From Streptomyces formicae (lineage in GTDB: Bacteria > Actinomycetota > Actinomycetes > Streptomycetales > Streptomycetaceae): a DNA stretch of 64,000 bases. The stretch is from assembly GCF_022647665.1 (NCBI RefSeq), contig NZ_CP071872.1, forward strand, positions 5,518,001 to 5,582,000. Direction: 5' to 3'. The notes beneath the pieces are model-generated. The model did not search any database. It saw nothing but the letters and a program-made list of their open reading frames with translations, and was not told the origin of the DNA. A program made the translations under genes and the position numbers. Positions 1 to 8,279 of this stretch are shown here, piece after piece. The first letter of the stretch is position 1. Each line of letters begins with the position of its first letter.

Positions 1-189
1 CGCGTCCCGTACAGCGCCGCGTACGGGCCAGGGTTCGAGGACATGGAGCGGCGCGTCCCCGACACCACGAAGCTGAGGGCCTTCACCGGCTGGCGGCCGC
101 AGCGGAACCTCGACGACGTGCTGGCGGACGCCGTGGCGGACGCCCGCAGGGAGGAGCGGATGGTGGTGGCGGGCCCGTGTCCGGCCTGA
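1..189 (+). CDS. NAD-dependent epimerase/dehydratase, C-terminal fragment (5' end outside window)
   Basis: Only the last 62 codons are present; the reading frame is open from base 1 to the TGA at 187-189. The visible part carries a Y-G-x-G-F-E-D stretch followed by D-T-x-K-L and G-W-x-P, then an acidic helix ending the protein. This is the usual tail of extended SDR nucleotide-sugar epimerases/dehydratases, where a lysine/leucine and the G-W-x-P turn precede the last helix. The next gene starts at 177 inside this one (13-base overlap), so the two are probably translationally coupled and belong to the surface polysaccharide locus. The Rossmann and catalytic parts are not in the window, so substrate cannot be judged. 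Confidence 0.6.
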   Translation, partial: RVPYSAAYGPGFEDMERRVPDTTKLRAFTGWRPQRNLDDVLADAVADARREERMVVAGPCPA

Positions 190-1253
190 GCCCCTGGCTG
201 CCCGCGGCACTCGCGGGGCTGGTCGCCCTCTGTGTCGCCGCGCTGCTGACCGAGCCGCTGCGCCGGCTCGCGCTGTGGCGCGGTTACACGGATCAGCCCG
301 GCGCCCGCAAGGTGCATGTGCGTCCCACGCCGTACCTCGGTGGCATGGCCGTCGCGCTCGCCACCCTGGGCGCCGCGGGCGTGGTGGCGTTCGTCATGGG
401 CGAGGGCGACACCTCGCTCGGGGTCGTCCTCGGCTGCGCCGCGGTGGTGGCCGTACTCGGCCTGGTCGACGACCTGCGCCAGCTGAGCATCCGGGTCCGG
501 CTCTCCGTCGAGGCGGCGGCGGCCCTGACCGTCGTCGTGTGGTGCGGTCATCCCGTGCTCTTCGGCAACTGGTTCGACACGGTGATCGCGGTGCTGTGGA
601 TCCTCTTCACCACCAACGCGTTCAACCTGCTCGACAACATGGACGGTGTGGTCTCCACGGTGACCGCCGTCATCGCGGGCTTCCTCTGCTGCGCCGCCCT
701 CCACGCCGGCCTCGCCGGCACCGCCGCGGTCACGGCCGCCCTGGCCGGGGCCTGCGCGGGGTTCCTGTTCCACAACTGGCATCCGGCGCGGATCTTCCTC
801 GGCGACGCGGGCGCTCTCTTCGTGGGCTTCCTGGTGGCGTGCGCCAACATGACCGTGCACAGGGACAGCACCGCCCTCTCCGGCTACGGCAGTCTGCTGC
901 TGATCACCCTGGTGGTCATCGCCGACACCGGCCTGGTGATGGTCGCGCGGCGCAGGGAGGGCCGGCCCGTGCTGGAGGGCGGCAAGGACCACATCGCCCA
1001 CCGGCTGCGCCGCCTCGGGCTGACGGTCCGCCAGGTGGCCGCCGCCATCGGGGCCTTCGCGGCCCTGACGAGCCTGACGGCCGTCCTGGTCATGTTCCGG
1101 GTCCTCCCCCAGTCCGTCGTGCTGGTCACCGTCGTCGCCGTGACCGCCGTCGTCTGGGTCCGGCTCCTGCGGGTTCCCGTGTACGAGGCGGTCGCGGACG
1201 AGCAGCCCGAGGGCCGTCAGGGCGCGGTGACCGCGGCGCGCGGTCCCGCGTAG
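177..1253 (+). CDS. MraY/WecA-family undecaprenyl-phosphate sugar-1-phosphate transferase
   Basis: A 358-residue polytopic membrane protein that should transfer a sugar-1-phosphate from a UDP-sugar to undecaprenyl phosphate, starting glycan assembly on the inner face of the membrane. The family signatures are present in order: V-D-D-L at about 97-100, N-A-F-N-L-L-D-N-M-D-G at 147-157, F-L-G-D-A-G at 207-212 and a GGKDHIAHRL segment at 268-277 equivalent to the HxHHRL-type motif. About ten hydrophobic segments surround them. It starts with GTG at 177, overlapping the upstream epimerase. Its 3' end overlaps the convergent epimerase gene by 37 bases. WecA-like rather than MraY proper, because it sits in a polysaccharide locus and not in the dcw cluster; the sugar transferred is unknown. 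Confidence 0.85.
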   Translation: MSGLSPWLPAALAGLVALCVAALLTEPLRRLALWRGYTDQPGARKVHVRPTPYLGGMAVALATLGAAGVVAFVMGEGDTSLGVVLGCAAVVAVLGLVDDLRQLSIRVRLSVEAAAALTVVVWCGHPVLFGNWFDTVIAVLWILFTTNAFNLLDNMDGVVSTVTAVIAGFLCCAALHAGLAGTAAVTAALAGACAGFLFHNWHPARIFLGDAGALFVGFLVACANMTVHRDSTALSGYGSLLLITLVVIADTGLVMVARRREGRPVLEGGKDHIAHRLRRLGLTVRQVAAAIGAFAALTSLTAVLVMFRVLPQSVVLVTVVAVTAVVWVRLLRVPVYEAVADEQPEGRQGAVTAARGPA

Positions 1254-2185
1254 TCGGGCAGGGTGCGGAACCAGTCCACCGTCTGCGCGAGTCCCTCCGC
1301 CAGCGGGACCTGGGCGACATCGGGGAAGAGCTCGCGCAGCCGGCCGTCCGCCGCCTGGGAGTGGCGGACGTCCCCCGCCCTCGGGTCCTCGTGCCGGATG
1401 TCGGCCGGCACCCCGGTGATGTCCGCGAGCTGCCGTGCGAGGTCGAGCAGGGACACCCGGGTGCCGAAGGCCAGGTTCACCGGACCGGCGTACGAGACCT
1501 TGCGCAGTACCGCGTCGGCCAGCACCCGCACGACCGTTCCGACGTAGGTGAAGTCCCGTGTCTGCTGCCCGTCGCCGAAGATCCGGACGGGTTCGCCGCG
1601 CAGCATGGCGTCGGTGAAGGCCGGGACCACGGCGGCGTAGGCGTGTCCGGCCGGCTGGAGCGGCCCGTAGACGTTGAAGAACCGGAACGCCAGGACCGGG
1701 AGGCCGAACGAGGCGCCGTAAGCGAGGACATAGGACTCGGTGGCGAGCTTGCTCGCCGCGTAGGGGCTCAGCGGCCGGGTCGGCAGTTCCTCGTGCTTGG
1801 GCAGCGCCTCGGTGGCACCGTAGACCGACGAGGACGAGGCGGCGACGACCGGTACGTTCCCGCGCCTGCACGCCTCCAGGACGTTGACCGTGCCGGTGGC
1901 GTTGGCGTGGTGGCTGGCGACCGGGTCCTTCAGGGACCGCGGGACGGACGGGCGGGCGGCGAGGTGCACCACGGCGTCCGCCTGGGACACCACACTGTCG
2001 ACGAGGGCGGGGTCGAGGATGCTGCCCTTGACCAGGTCCACGTTCTCCTCGTCCGCGAGATTGGCGGCGGAGCCCGTGCTCAGGTCGTCCAGGGCCACCA
2101 CCCCGCCCACGTCGGGACGGGACGCGAGCTCACGGCACAGGTTGGCGCCGATGAACCCGGCACCTCCGGTCACAACGACGTTCAT
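1217..2185 (-). CDS. NAD-dependent nucleotide-sugar epimerase/dehydratase (GalE-like)
   Basis: 322 residues, a full-length extended SDR enzyme. The NAD-binding GGAGFIG is at residues 7-13, D-D-L-S-T follows strand beta2, the catalytic serine stretch SSSSVYG lies near 117-123, and the Tyr-x3-Lys pair is Y142/K146. RFFNVYGP and the G-D-G-Q-Q-T-R-D-F-T-Y segment are typical of UDP-glucose/GlcNAc 4-epimerases. It should interconvert a UDP- or dTDP-sugar feeding the neighbouring glycosyltransferases. Its start codon at 2185 is 6 bases from the stop of the upstream GT4 gene (2192), so the two form an operon. Exact substrate cannot be read from sequence; a dehydratase or reductase role is possible. 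Confidence 0.85.
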   Translation of the reverse strand: MNVVVTGGAGFIGANLCRELASRPDVGGVVALDDLSTGSAANLADEENVDLVKGSILDPALVDSVVSQADAVVHLAARPSVPRSLKDPVASHHANATGTVNVLEACRRGNVPVVAASSSSVYGATEALPKHEELPTRPLSPYAASKLATESYVLAYGASFGLPVLAFRFFNVYGPLQPAGHAYAAVVPAFTDAMLRGEPVRIFGDGQQTRDFTYVGTVVRVLADAVLRKVSYAGPVNLAFGTRVSLLDLARQLADITGVPADIRHEDPRAGDVRHSQAADGRLRELFPDVAQVPLAEGLAQTVDWFRTLPDYAGPRAAVTAP

Positions 2186-2191
2186 CAGTGC

Positions 2192-3391
2192 TCACCTTTC
2201 GGACGGGGGTGCGGTCCACCAGCCGCGGCTGACGGCGATGGAGGTGTAGAGGGCCTGCGTGTCGGCCACCAGGCGCTCCTCGCCGAAACGCCGGGTCGTG
2301 TACGCACGGGCCCGGGCCCCCATCTCGTGGCGCAGCGCCGGGTCGCGCAGCAGGGTGACCGTGTGGCGGGCGAGGTCGGAGGTCCGCGGTGCGGCCAGCA
2401 GCCCCGTCGTGCCGTCCTGGACGACCTCGGCGACGCTGCCGACGTCGGTGGCGACGGCGGGCAGCCCGGCGAGGCCGGCCTCGATCAGGCTGACCGGCAT
2501 GCCTTCGTTGTCGGACGTCAGCAGCACCAGGTCGGCCGCGGCGTAGACCGTTTCCACGTCGGCGCGCCAGCCCAGCAGATGGAGCCGGTCGCCGAGTTCG
2601 GCGGCGATGTCCGGGTCCGGTCGCAGATCGCCGGCTCCGCACACCACGAAGTGGGCTTCCGGTACGGCCCGGTGCACCTCGCGGGCGACGGCGAGAAGCC
2701 GGTCGGGACGCTTGATGGCGGTGACGCGTCCCACGTACGCGACGACGGGGCGGCCTTCGGGGATGCCGAGGATGCTCCTGGCCCGGTCGGGGTGGGCCGC
2801 GGGGGCGAGGCGAGTGCCGGGGGGAACGACCGTGTACTGGCCGGGCTTTCCGATGCCCGCGGCGACGAGGTCGTCGCGGACGCGCCCGCCGACGGCGACC
2901 AGCCGATCCGTGAGGGCGGCGAGCCCGCGTTCGGCCTGGATCACGGCCCCGGTCTTCGCCGGGGAGAAGTAGCCGTGCAGGAGGTGGCCGTGGAAGGTGT
3001 GCACCCTGGAGGGGACGCGCGCCAGTACGGCGGCGGCGCGGCCGAGCGCCCCGGCCTTCGCGGTGTGCGTGTGGACGATGTGGGGCCGGAACCGTCGCAT
3101 GGCGGTGACGAGTTCGGCGAGGCAGCGGGCGTCGTCCCCGGGCCGTACGGCGCGGCCCAGGCCGTTGACGCGGTGAACGGGCAGGCCGGGCTCTCGCTCC
3201 TCCAGATGGTCCGCCTCGTCCGGGCCAACGTATCCGGCGAAGAGCCGGTGGTCGAATTGCTCGGGATCCAGCCGGCGCAGAAGTGCGGACACCTGAACGG
3301 CCGGACCACCGATGTTCATGCGCGTGATGACCCTCATCACACGAAGGCGTCGGAATTCCGAACCTGCGGCTCGGTACGCGGCGGTCGACAT
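2192..3391 (-). CDS. Glycosyltransferase family 4 (GT-B fold)
   Basis: 399 residues with a GT4/GT1 layout. The N-terminal acceptor domain begins near N-I-G-G-P-A-V-Q (26-33) and includes HTHTAKAG at 107-114. The C-terminal donor domain has GRVTAIKRPDRLL at 221-233 and the retaining E-x7-E motif in EGMPVSLIEA at 296-305. It is cytoplasmic or membrane-associated and should add a sugar to the lipid-linked glycan. No clear ribosome site precedes the ATG at 3391; ATG 3337 (MRVITRMN) matches the usual family start and is an alternative. A TAGTAT hexamer lies at 3399-3404 just before ATG 3391, so a leaderless transcript is possible. Acceptor and donor are unknown. Confidence 0.85.
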   Translation of the reverse strand: MSTAAYRAAGSEFRRLRVMRVITRMNIGGPAVQVSALLRRLDPEQFDHRLFAGYVGPDEADHLEEREPGLPVHRVNGLGRAVRPGDDARCLAELVTAMRRFRPHIVHTHTAKAGALGRAAAVLARVPSRVHTFHGHLLHGYFSPAKTGAVIQAERGLAALTDRLVAVGGRVRDDLVAAGIGKPGQYTVVPPGTRLAPAAHPDRARSILGIPEGRPVVAYVGRVTAIKRPDRLLAVAREVHRAVPEAHFVVCGAGDLRPDPDIAAELGDRLHLLGWRADVETVYAAADLVLLTSDNEGMPVSLIEAGLAGLPAVATDVGSVAEVVQDGTTGLLAAPRTSDLARHTVTLLRDPALRHEMGARARAYTTRRFGEERLVADTQALYTSIAVSRGWWTAPPSER

Positions 3392-3398
3392 GGACCAG

Positions 3399-3431
3399 AT
3401 ACTAGGTGGCGTGCGCTGAAGTATTCGTCAA
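3399..3431 (-). promoter_or_regulatory. Weak candidate promoter for the 3391-1217 operon
   Basis: On the minus strand TTGACG (3426-3431) precedes TAGTAT (3399-3404), which ends 7 bases before the ATG at 3391. The 21-base spacer is longer than usual, so only the -10-like element is persuasive; if used it would give a leaderless mRNA. Confidence 0.25.
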
Positions 3432-3500
3432 GGGCGCGATGTCATACGAGCTTCGACCGGAAACGGCATCACGACTGGTCCGGAGCGGGAACAGGAAATC

Positions 3501-4412
3501 GTGCGGAGCCGAGGCGTTTCATCTCCGCTTCGCCATTTGCCGCATGTACAGTACGGCAGCATGAGCATCTCCCTGGCGCCGAAAAGTCTCACACATCAGC
3601 ATCTTTTGGCGGCGGTAAACACCGAGCTGTCCCGTCGGGCCGGGCGTGGAACTGTTCGCGTTCTCGACGTGGGGTGCGGCAAGGGGGACCTCATCGCCTT
3701 TCTCCAGGCCGGGTTGACCGATCAGCACCCTGAAGTCGACATCGAGGTCCATGGATTCGACGTCACCGACACGTTGGCCGAATACCCGGAATTCCCCGGA
3801 TCGACCGTGGATCGGCTGGACGGCCTGGTGCCCGGTGTCCCGTGGGGCGAGCGCATCACGTCCGTGTCCCAGCACGAGGACTGGCCATACGCTGATGGAG
3901 CGTTCGACATCGTGGTGTCGAACCAGGTACTGGAGCACGTTGTCAGCCTCCCCCCGTTCCTTGCTCAGCTCAGCCGCGTGCTCGCGCCGGACGGAAGCTC
4001 GATGCATGTGTTCCCGTTGCGGAACGCGCTGTGCGACGGTCACGTCCTCATGCCGCTGATTCACCGCGTTCGCGGCCACGAGCAGCGCGCGGCAATGGCA
4101 CGCATGTGGCGACAGATGAGGGTCGGAAACAACAGGTCCGGGGACATCAGGGAAACAGCCGAGCGCATCTCGACCTATCTGCACCTGGGGACGACCTACC
4201 GATACTTCGAGGAATTCTCGAAGGAGTCGAAGCGTGCCGGCCTGAGGCTTTCGTACCGGTACACGCAGGAGCTCTACCAGCAGAAGATCTCGGCCATGCT
4301 CGGTCGCGGCGGCCTGGAACGCTACCAGCGCTCCCGGCGTGCCGTGATCGACTGGCTGGCTTTCTGCGCGCTGCGCCACGTCTCGTCCATCACCCTCGTT
4401 CTCGAGAAGTAG
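3501..4412 (+). CDS. Class I SAM-dependent methyltransferase
   Basis: 303 residues. Motif I, VLDVGCGKGDL, is at about 54-64, and the acidic end of strand beta2 and a D-I-V-V-S-N-Q-V-L-E-H motif follow as in Methyltransf_11/25 enzymes. It probably methylates a sugar or a glycan end of the surface polysaccharide. GTG 3501 has AGGA six bases upstream and is taken as the start; ATG 3561 is an in-frame alternative without a clear ribosome site. It is divergent from the GT4 gene at 3391, sharing a 110-bp intergenic region. The C-terminal third has no motif I recognise. Confidence 0.75.
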   Translation: MRSRGVSSPLRHLPHVQYGSMSISLAPKSLTHQHLLAAVNTELSRRAGRGTVRVLDVGCGKGDLIAFLQAGLTDQHPEVDIEVHGFDVTDTLAEYPEFPGSTVDRLDGLVPGVPWGERITSVSQHEDWPYADGAFDIVVSNQVLEHVVSLPPFLAQLSRVLAPDGSSMHVFPLRNALCDGHVLMPLIHRVRGHEQRAAMARMWRQMRVGNNRSGDIRETAERISTYLHLGTTYRYFEEFSKESKRAGLRLSYRYTQELYQQKISAMLGRGGLERYQRSRRAVIDWLAFCALRHVSSITLVLEK

Positions 4413-4444
4413 CACAGCCGTCGGCCACCGCTCATCCGAGTTCT

Positions 4445-4966
4445 TCACACCCGCTCACGAGTCCGGATCATCCTGGCCGGATTTCCGGCGACGACCGCTT
4501 CGGGTGGAACGTCCTTGGTCACCACGCTGCCCGCACCCACGGCGGCCCCCCGGCCGATGGTCACCCCGGGCAGAATCGTCACCCGGGCGCCCAGGAAGAC
4601 GTCATCCTCCACGACGATGTCGGCGGACACCGGGGCGTGGTCACGGAACTTTCCCCCCGCCTTGGGCACGGGATGGTCTCCCGTGATGAACAGGCATTCC
4701 GGGCCCATCGACAGATGCGCGCCCAGGGACACGGAGCCCGGGCCGAGGAATCTGGCGCCCTCCCCGATTCCCGCGTGCTGCCCCATCCGCAAGGACGGCG
4801 GCAGGCAAACGCCCGCAAGGATGGTGACCGGCAGTTCCACGTCCGCGCAGATCTTGTGGGCGCACCAGGCACGCAGCCGATGGGCGCCCGGAATGCGCCA
4901 GTGCAGGCGCTGACCGACCAGCTTGTAGAAGCAACGCACACCCCAGACCATCAGCCGGTTCTTCAT
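4445..4966 (-). CDS. Hexapeptide-repeat (LbH) acetyltransferase, copy 1 of a tandem duplication
   Basis: 173 residues. Its C-terminal two-thirds is a left-handed beta helix of hexapeptide repeats ([LIV]-G-x4): I-G-E-G-A-R, L-G-P-G, L-G-A-H, V-F-L-G-A-R-V-T-I-L-P-G, I-G-R-G-A-A-V-G-A-G-S-V-V and the closing V-V-A-G-N-P-A-R, as in CysE/LacA/NodL-type acetyltransferases. The H-P-V loop (I-T-G-D-H-P-V-P) may hold the catalytic histidine. It would O- or N-acetylate a sugar of the glycan. The next copy (4998-5519) is nearly the same protein with the same upstream sequence, so this is a recent duplication. The largest differences are in the strands at about residues 46-60. Confidence 0.85.
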   Translation of the reverse strand: MKNRLMVWGVRCFYKLVGQRLHWRIPGAHRLRAWCAHKICADVELPVTILAGVCLPPSLRMGQHAGIGEGARFLGPGSVSLGAHLSMGPECLFITGDHPVPKAGGKFRDHAPVSADIVVEDDVFLGARVTILPGVTIGRGAAVGAGSVVTKDVPPEAVVAGNPARMIRTRERV

Positions 4967-4997
4967 TTCGGCGCTCCTTCCGTCAACACTCGGGGGT

Positions 4998-5519
4998 TCA
5001 CAGCTGCTCGCGGGCGCGGACGATTCTGGCCGGATTTCCGGCGACGACCACTTCGGGTGGAACGTCCTTCGTCACCACGCTGCCCGCGCCCACGGCGGCC
5101 CCCCGGCCGATGGTCACGCCCGGCAGAATCGTCACCCGGGCACCCAGGAAGACGTCATCCTCCACGACGATGTCGGAGTGCACCGGGGTGTGGTCACGGA
5201 ACTTTCCCCCTGCTTTGGGCACGGGATGGTCTCCCGTGATGAACAGGCATTCCGGGCCCATCGTCAGATGCGCGCCCAGGGAGACCGAGCCCAGGCCGAG
5301 GAACATGGTGCCCTGCCCGATTCCGGCGTTCCGGCCCATCCGCAGGGTGGGCGGGAGGGGCACCATGGCGTTGATGGTGACGGGCAGTTGCACGTCCGCG
5401 CAGATCTTGTGGGCGCACCAGGCACGCAGCCGTCGGGCGCCGGGGGTACGCCAGTGCAGGCGCTGACCGACCAGCTTGTAGAAGCAACGCACACCCCAGA
5501 CCATCAGCCGGTTCTTCAT
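4998..5519 (-). CDS. Hexapeptide-repeat (LbH) acetyltransferase, copy 2 of a tandem duplication
   Basis: 173 residues from ATG 5519, the start that lines up with the paralogue at 4445-4966; an upstream in-frame start at 5573 would add 18 residues with no counterpart in copy 1. The hexapeptide repeats and closing A-G-N-P-A-R are the same as in copy 1, with scattered substitutions (for example I-N-A-M-V-P instead of I-L-A-G-V-C). Both copies share the leader sequence containing TCGGCGCTCCTTCCGTC upstream of the ATG, whose minus-strand complement holds a GGAAGGAG-type ribosome site. The two enzymes could acetylate different positions or be redundant. Confidence 0.85.
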   Translation of the reverse strand: MKNRLMVWGVRCFYKLVGQRLHWRTPGARRLRAWCAHKICADVQLPVTINAMVPLPPTLRMGRNAGIGQGTMFLGLGSVSLGAHLTMGPECLFITGDHPVPKAGGKFRDHTPVHSDIVVEDDVFLGARVTILPGVTIGRGAAVGAGSVVTKDVPPEVVVAGNPARIVRAREQL

Positions 5520-5733
5520 TTCGGCGCTCCTTCCGTCAACACTCGCGGGTGGTGTCGGCGGCTGTCGCGCCATGGAGCCGGAGAGCCGCAGGAGTCCGGG
5601 GCGGCGAGGTGGTGGCGAGAGCGACTCGCCTCAGGTCTGACACGCGTATGCGGCGGCGGTCAAAGCCGCGGCCGTGATCAACACAGGCATATACTAAACC
5701 ACGACATGCCCGATTAGCACCGAATAGCGAGTT

Positions 5734-6930
5734 GTGCCCTCTATGCACATGATGGATCACACACAAGCACCACTCGCCCCCTCCGCCGAGGCCGCGCCCT
5801 CGGCCCAATCCCTCACCCGGGTCTGCCTGTTGATCGGCCAGCTCGGTCTCGGGGGCGCGGAGAAGCAGCTCGTCCTGCTCGCCCGCGGCCTGAGCGAGCG
5901 GGGGATCCGCACCCATCTGCTGGTCCTCTTCCACAGAGGCCCGAGGGAGGCGGAGCTGGAGGGCTCCGGAGTGATCCTGGTGGATCTCGGATTCCAGCGC
6001 TTCTCGTGGCGTTGGACGTCGCTGATGGGCAACGTCCGCGCCTTCGCCCGCCTCCTGGTCTTTCTGAGGAAGGAGAAGCCGCAGGTTCTGCAGGCCTTCC
6101 TGCTGCACTCCTACGTGCTGGCCGCCCCCGCCGCGCGGCTGACGCGGGTGCCCGTGCTGGTGGCGGGCCGCCGCAGTCTCGGCTTCTTCAAGCAGGGCCA
6201 CCGCGTGGCGCTGGCGCTGGAGCGGCTGGCCACGCGGTGGACGGATCTGCTGGTCGCCAACGCGGAGGCGGTCGCCGACGACGTCCGGCGCGACGAGGGC
6301 GTGCCCGACTCCAAGCTCACGGTCATCCCCAACGGGATGCCCCACGAGGAGTTCGAGCTCGCCGCCCCCGCCGCCGTGGACACGGCGCTGCCGGTCGTGG
6401 TGTGCGTGGCCAATCTGGCCTCCCACAAAGGACATCGTCATCTGCTGGAAGCCTGTGCGGAGCTGCGGCGCAGGGGAACGCCGTGCACGCTGGTGCTGAT
6501 CGGGGACGGCGCCGAGCGCGACGCACTGCGTCAGCAGGCCGACCGGCTGGAGATCGACGCGCGTTTCCTCGGCTCCCGCACCGACTTCGCCGGGTATCTG
6601 GCCCGGGCAGACGTGGTCGTACTGCCGTCCCTGTTCGAAGGGTCCAGCAACGCCGTGATGGAGGCCATGGCGGCCGGGCGGCCGGTCGTGGCCACCGCCG
6701 TGGGCGGCACCCCGGAACTCCTGGAGGACGGGCGGGGAGTTCTGGTCGCTCCGGCCGATCCGGTCGCGCTCGCCGACGGAATCCAGTCGGTGCTCGGTGA
6801 TCCGGACACGGCCGCCGTGCTGGGCCGGCGGGCGCGTGAGTGGGCCCTGGCCAACCTCACCGCGGACGTGATGGTGGACCGGTACGTGTCGCTTTTCCAG
6901 ACGCTGCTGAAGGACCGATCCACCGCGTGA
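5734..6930 (+). CDS. Glycosyltransferase family 4 (GT-B fold)
   Basis: 398 residues. The N-terminal glycine-rich loop G-Q-L-G-L-G-G-A-E-K-Q is at about 35-45, as in GT4 sugar transferases. The donor-domain motif L-F-E-G-S-S-N-A-V-M-E-A is near residues 300-311 and is followed by A-A-G-R-P-V-V-A-T-A-V-G-G. It should extend the repeat unit of the glycan. The start is uncertain: GTG 5734 and ATG 5743 are both in frame and neither has a strong ribosome site. The stop overlaps the GTG of the flippase gene (GTGA at 6927-6930), so the two are co-translated. Divergent from the duplicated acetyltransferases. Confidence 0.85.
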   Translation: MPSMHMMDHTQAPLAPSAEAAPSAQSLTRVCLLIGQLGLGGAEKQLVLLARGLSERGIRTHLLVLFHRGPREAELEGSGVILVDLGFQRFSWRWTSLMGNVRAFARLLVFLRKEKPQVLQAFLLHSYVLAAPAARLTRVPVLVAGRRSLGFFKQGHRVALALERLATRWTDLLVANAEAVADDVRRDEGVPDSKLTVIPNGMPHEEFELAAPAAVDTALPVVVCVANLASHKGHRHLLEACAELRRRGTPCTLVLIGDGAERDALRQQADRLEIDARFLGSRTDFAGYLARADVVVLPSLFEGSSNAVMEAMAAGRPVVATAVGGTPELLEDGRGVLVAPADPVALADGIQSVLGDPDTAAVLGRRAREWALANLTADVMVDRYVSLFQTLLKDRSTA

Positions 6931-8258
6931 GCCGTCCCGGCGCAGCGGATACGGCGGCCGGCAGCCGGCTGCGGTTCGTCTGGATGCTCGCGGCTCGTGC
7001 GGGCACCCTCGTCATGGGCGTCGTCGCCAGTGTCGTCGTGGCCAGGGCGCTGCCCCCCGAGGGTCGCGGTACGTACTACATGGCGGTCGCCGTCGGCACT
7101 GCCGCCATGGCGCTCGGCCATCTGTCCGTCGAGCAGGCGCAGACGGCCTTGTGGTCGGACGAGCGGCGGCGCCCGTCACTGGAGGCCAACTGCGTTCCGC
7201 TGGGGCTGTTCGTCGGGGCCGGAGCCGCCCTCGCGGCGCTCGTGGTGGCCGGTGCGTTCCAGGGGCGGGGCAACATCCCCGATCTGTGGCTGCTGGCCAT
7301 CGCCTGTGCGGGTGTGCCGCTGGGCGTCGGTGTGCTGTACGCGAGCAACATCGCCGCCCTGCGCGACCGCCCTCAGGTGGCGGGTCTGTCCGCACTGGCG
7401 AGCGCGGCCGTCCAGTGCGCCTGCCTGGTCGCCCTCGGGCTGGCCGGCCGGCTGACCGTGACCGGCGTGGTCATCGTCTGGGCCGTGTCGTCCGCGGTCT
7501 CGCTGGTGGTGCTGATCGGGGCGGGCGGAGTCACCATCGGCCGCCCGCGCCTGCGTTTCGCGAGGGCGACGTGCGGCAAGGGGCTGCGGCTGCACGCCGG
7601 TTCGGCCGCGTCGTATCTGCTGCTCCGCTCGGACGTGTTCCTGCTCAACGCGCTGGCGGGTCCGCGCGAGGTCGGCATCTACACGCTCGCGGTCACCCTC
7701 GCGGAGCTCAGCCGCATCGCCGTCGATGTGTTCGCCCAAGTCACGCTGGTCCGTCAGTTCGGCCGGGACATGGGCGAGTCGGCGGCCGTCGCGGCGCGCA
7801 CCGTACGGCTCATGGTGCTGCTGGGCTCAGTGTCCGCCCTGGCGACGGTGGTCGCGGTGTCCGTACTGATCACGCCCGTGTACGGCCCCGCGTACGCGGA
7901 GGCGGCCACGCTCGTCGCCTGGCTGGTCCCCGGGATTCTGCTGCTGTCGGCCGGCCGGCCCGTGGCCACGTTCCTGCTGCGCTTCCGTTCCCCGTGGTTC
8001 GTGGTGCTGCCGTCGCTGACCGCGCTGGGGGTGAACATCGGGCTGAACACGGTGCTGATCCCCGCGTGGGGCGGCGTCGGCTGCGCGGTCGCCTCGACGG
8101 CCGCGTACACGGCGCTGGTTGCCGTGCAGATGACGTCCTTCGTCCGGATGACCGGAACCCCGTGGCGGCAGCTGCTGCCGACCGGCTCCGACACCTCGCA
8201 GATCACGGGGCGGCTGAGGCGCCGCCCCAAGGAACTGGGCATGGGCCGGGCCCAGTGA
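6927..8258 (+). CDS. Wzx-like polysaccharide flippase (MOP superfamily)
   Basis: 443 residues with about twelve hydrophobic helices spread over its length and short charged loops, matching oligosaccharide flippases of the polysaccharide transport family. GTG 6927 overlaps the TGA of the upstream GT4 gene by 4 bases (GTGA), which fixes the start. Its likely job is moving lipid-linked repeat units across the membrane for the Wzy/ligase-like protein at 9123-10403. The family is identified by topology and context rather than a sharp motif; L-L-R-S-D-V-F-L-L-N near the middle is typical. Confidence 0.8.
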   Translation: MSRPGAADTAAGSRLRFVWMLAARAGTLVMGVVASVVVARALPPEGRGTYYMAVAVGTAAMALGHLSVEQAQTALWSDERRRPSLEANCVPLGLFVGAGAALAALVVAGAFQGRGNIPDLWLLAIACAGVPLGVGVLYASNIAALRDRPQVAGLSALASAAVQCACLVALGLAGRLTVTGVVIVWAVSSAVSLVVLIGAGGVTIGRPRLRFARATCGKGLRLHAGSAASYLLLRSDVFLLNALAGPREVGIYTLAVTLAELSRIAVDVFAQVTLVRQFGRDMGESAAVAARTVRLMVLLGSVSALATVVAVSVLITPVYGPAYAEAATLVAWLVPGILLLSAGRPVATFLLRFRSPWFVVLPSLTALGVNIGLNTVLIPAWGGVGCAVASTAAYTALVAVQMTSFVRMTGTPWRQLLPTGSDTSQITGRLRRRPKELGMGRAQ

Positions 8259-8279
8259 GGGCCCGGCCCCCGGCCCGGG

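Larger units (their letters stand above)
4440..5545. repeat. 553-bp tandem gene duplication
   Basis: Bases 4440-4992 and 4993-5545 align along their whole length at a period of 553 bases, covering the complete acetyltransferase gene plus about 26 bases upstream of its start. Nucleotide identity is visibly high, with long identical stretches (for example the segments following 4843 and 5396). Confidence 0.9.

Noticed and set aside
275..3733. Very long plus-strand open frame (over 1100 codons) across the polysaccharide genes
   Set aside because: It overlaps four well-supported genes, its composition is Arg/Gly/Pro-rich without motifs, and it arises from GC-biased third positions.
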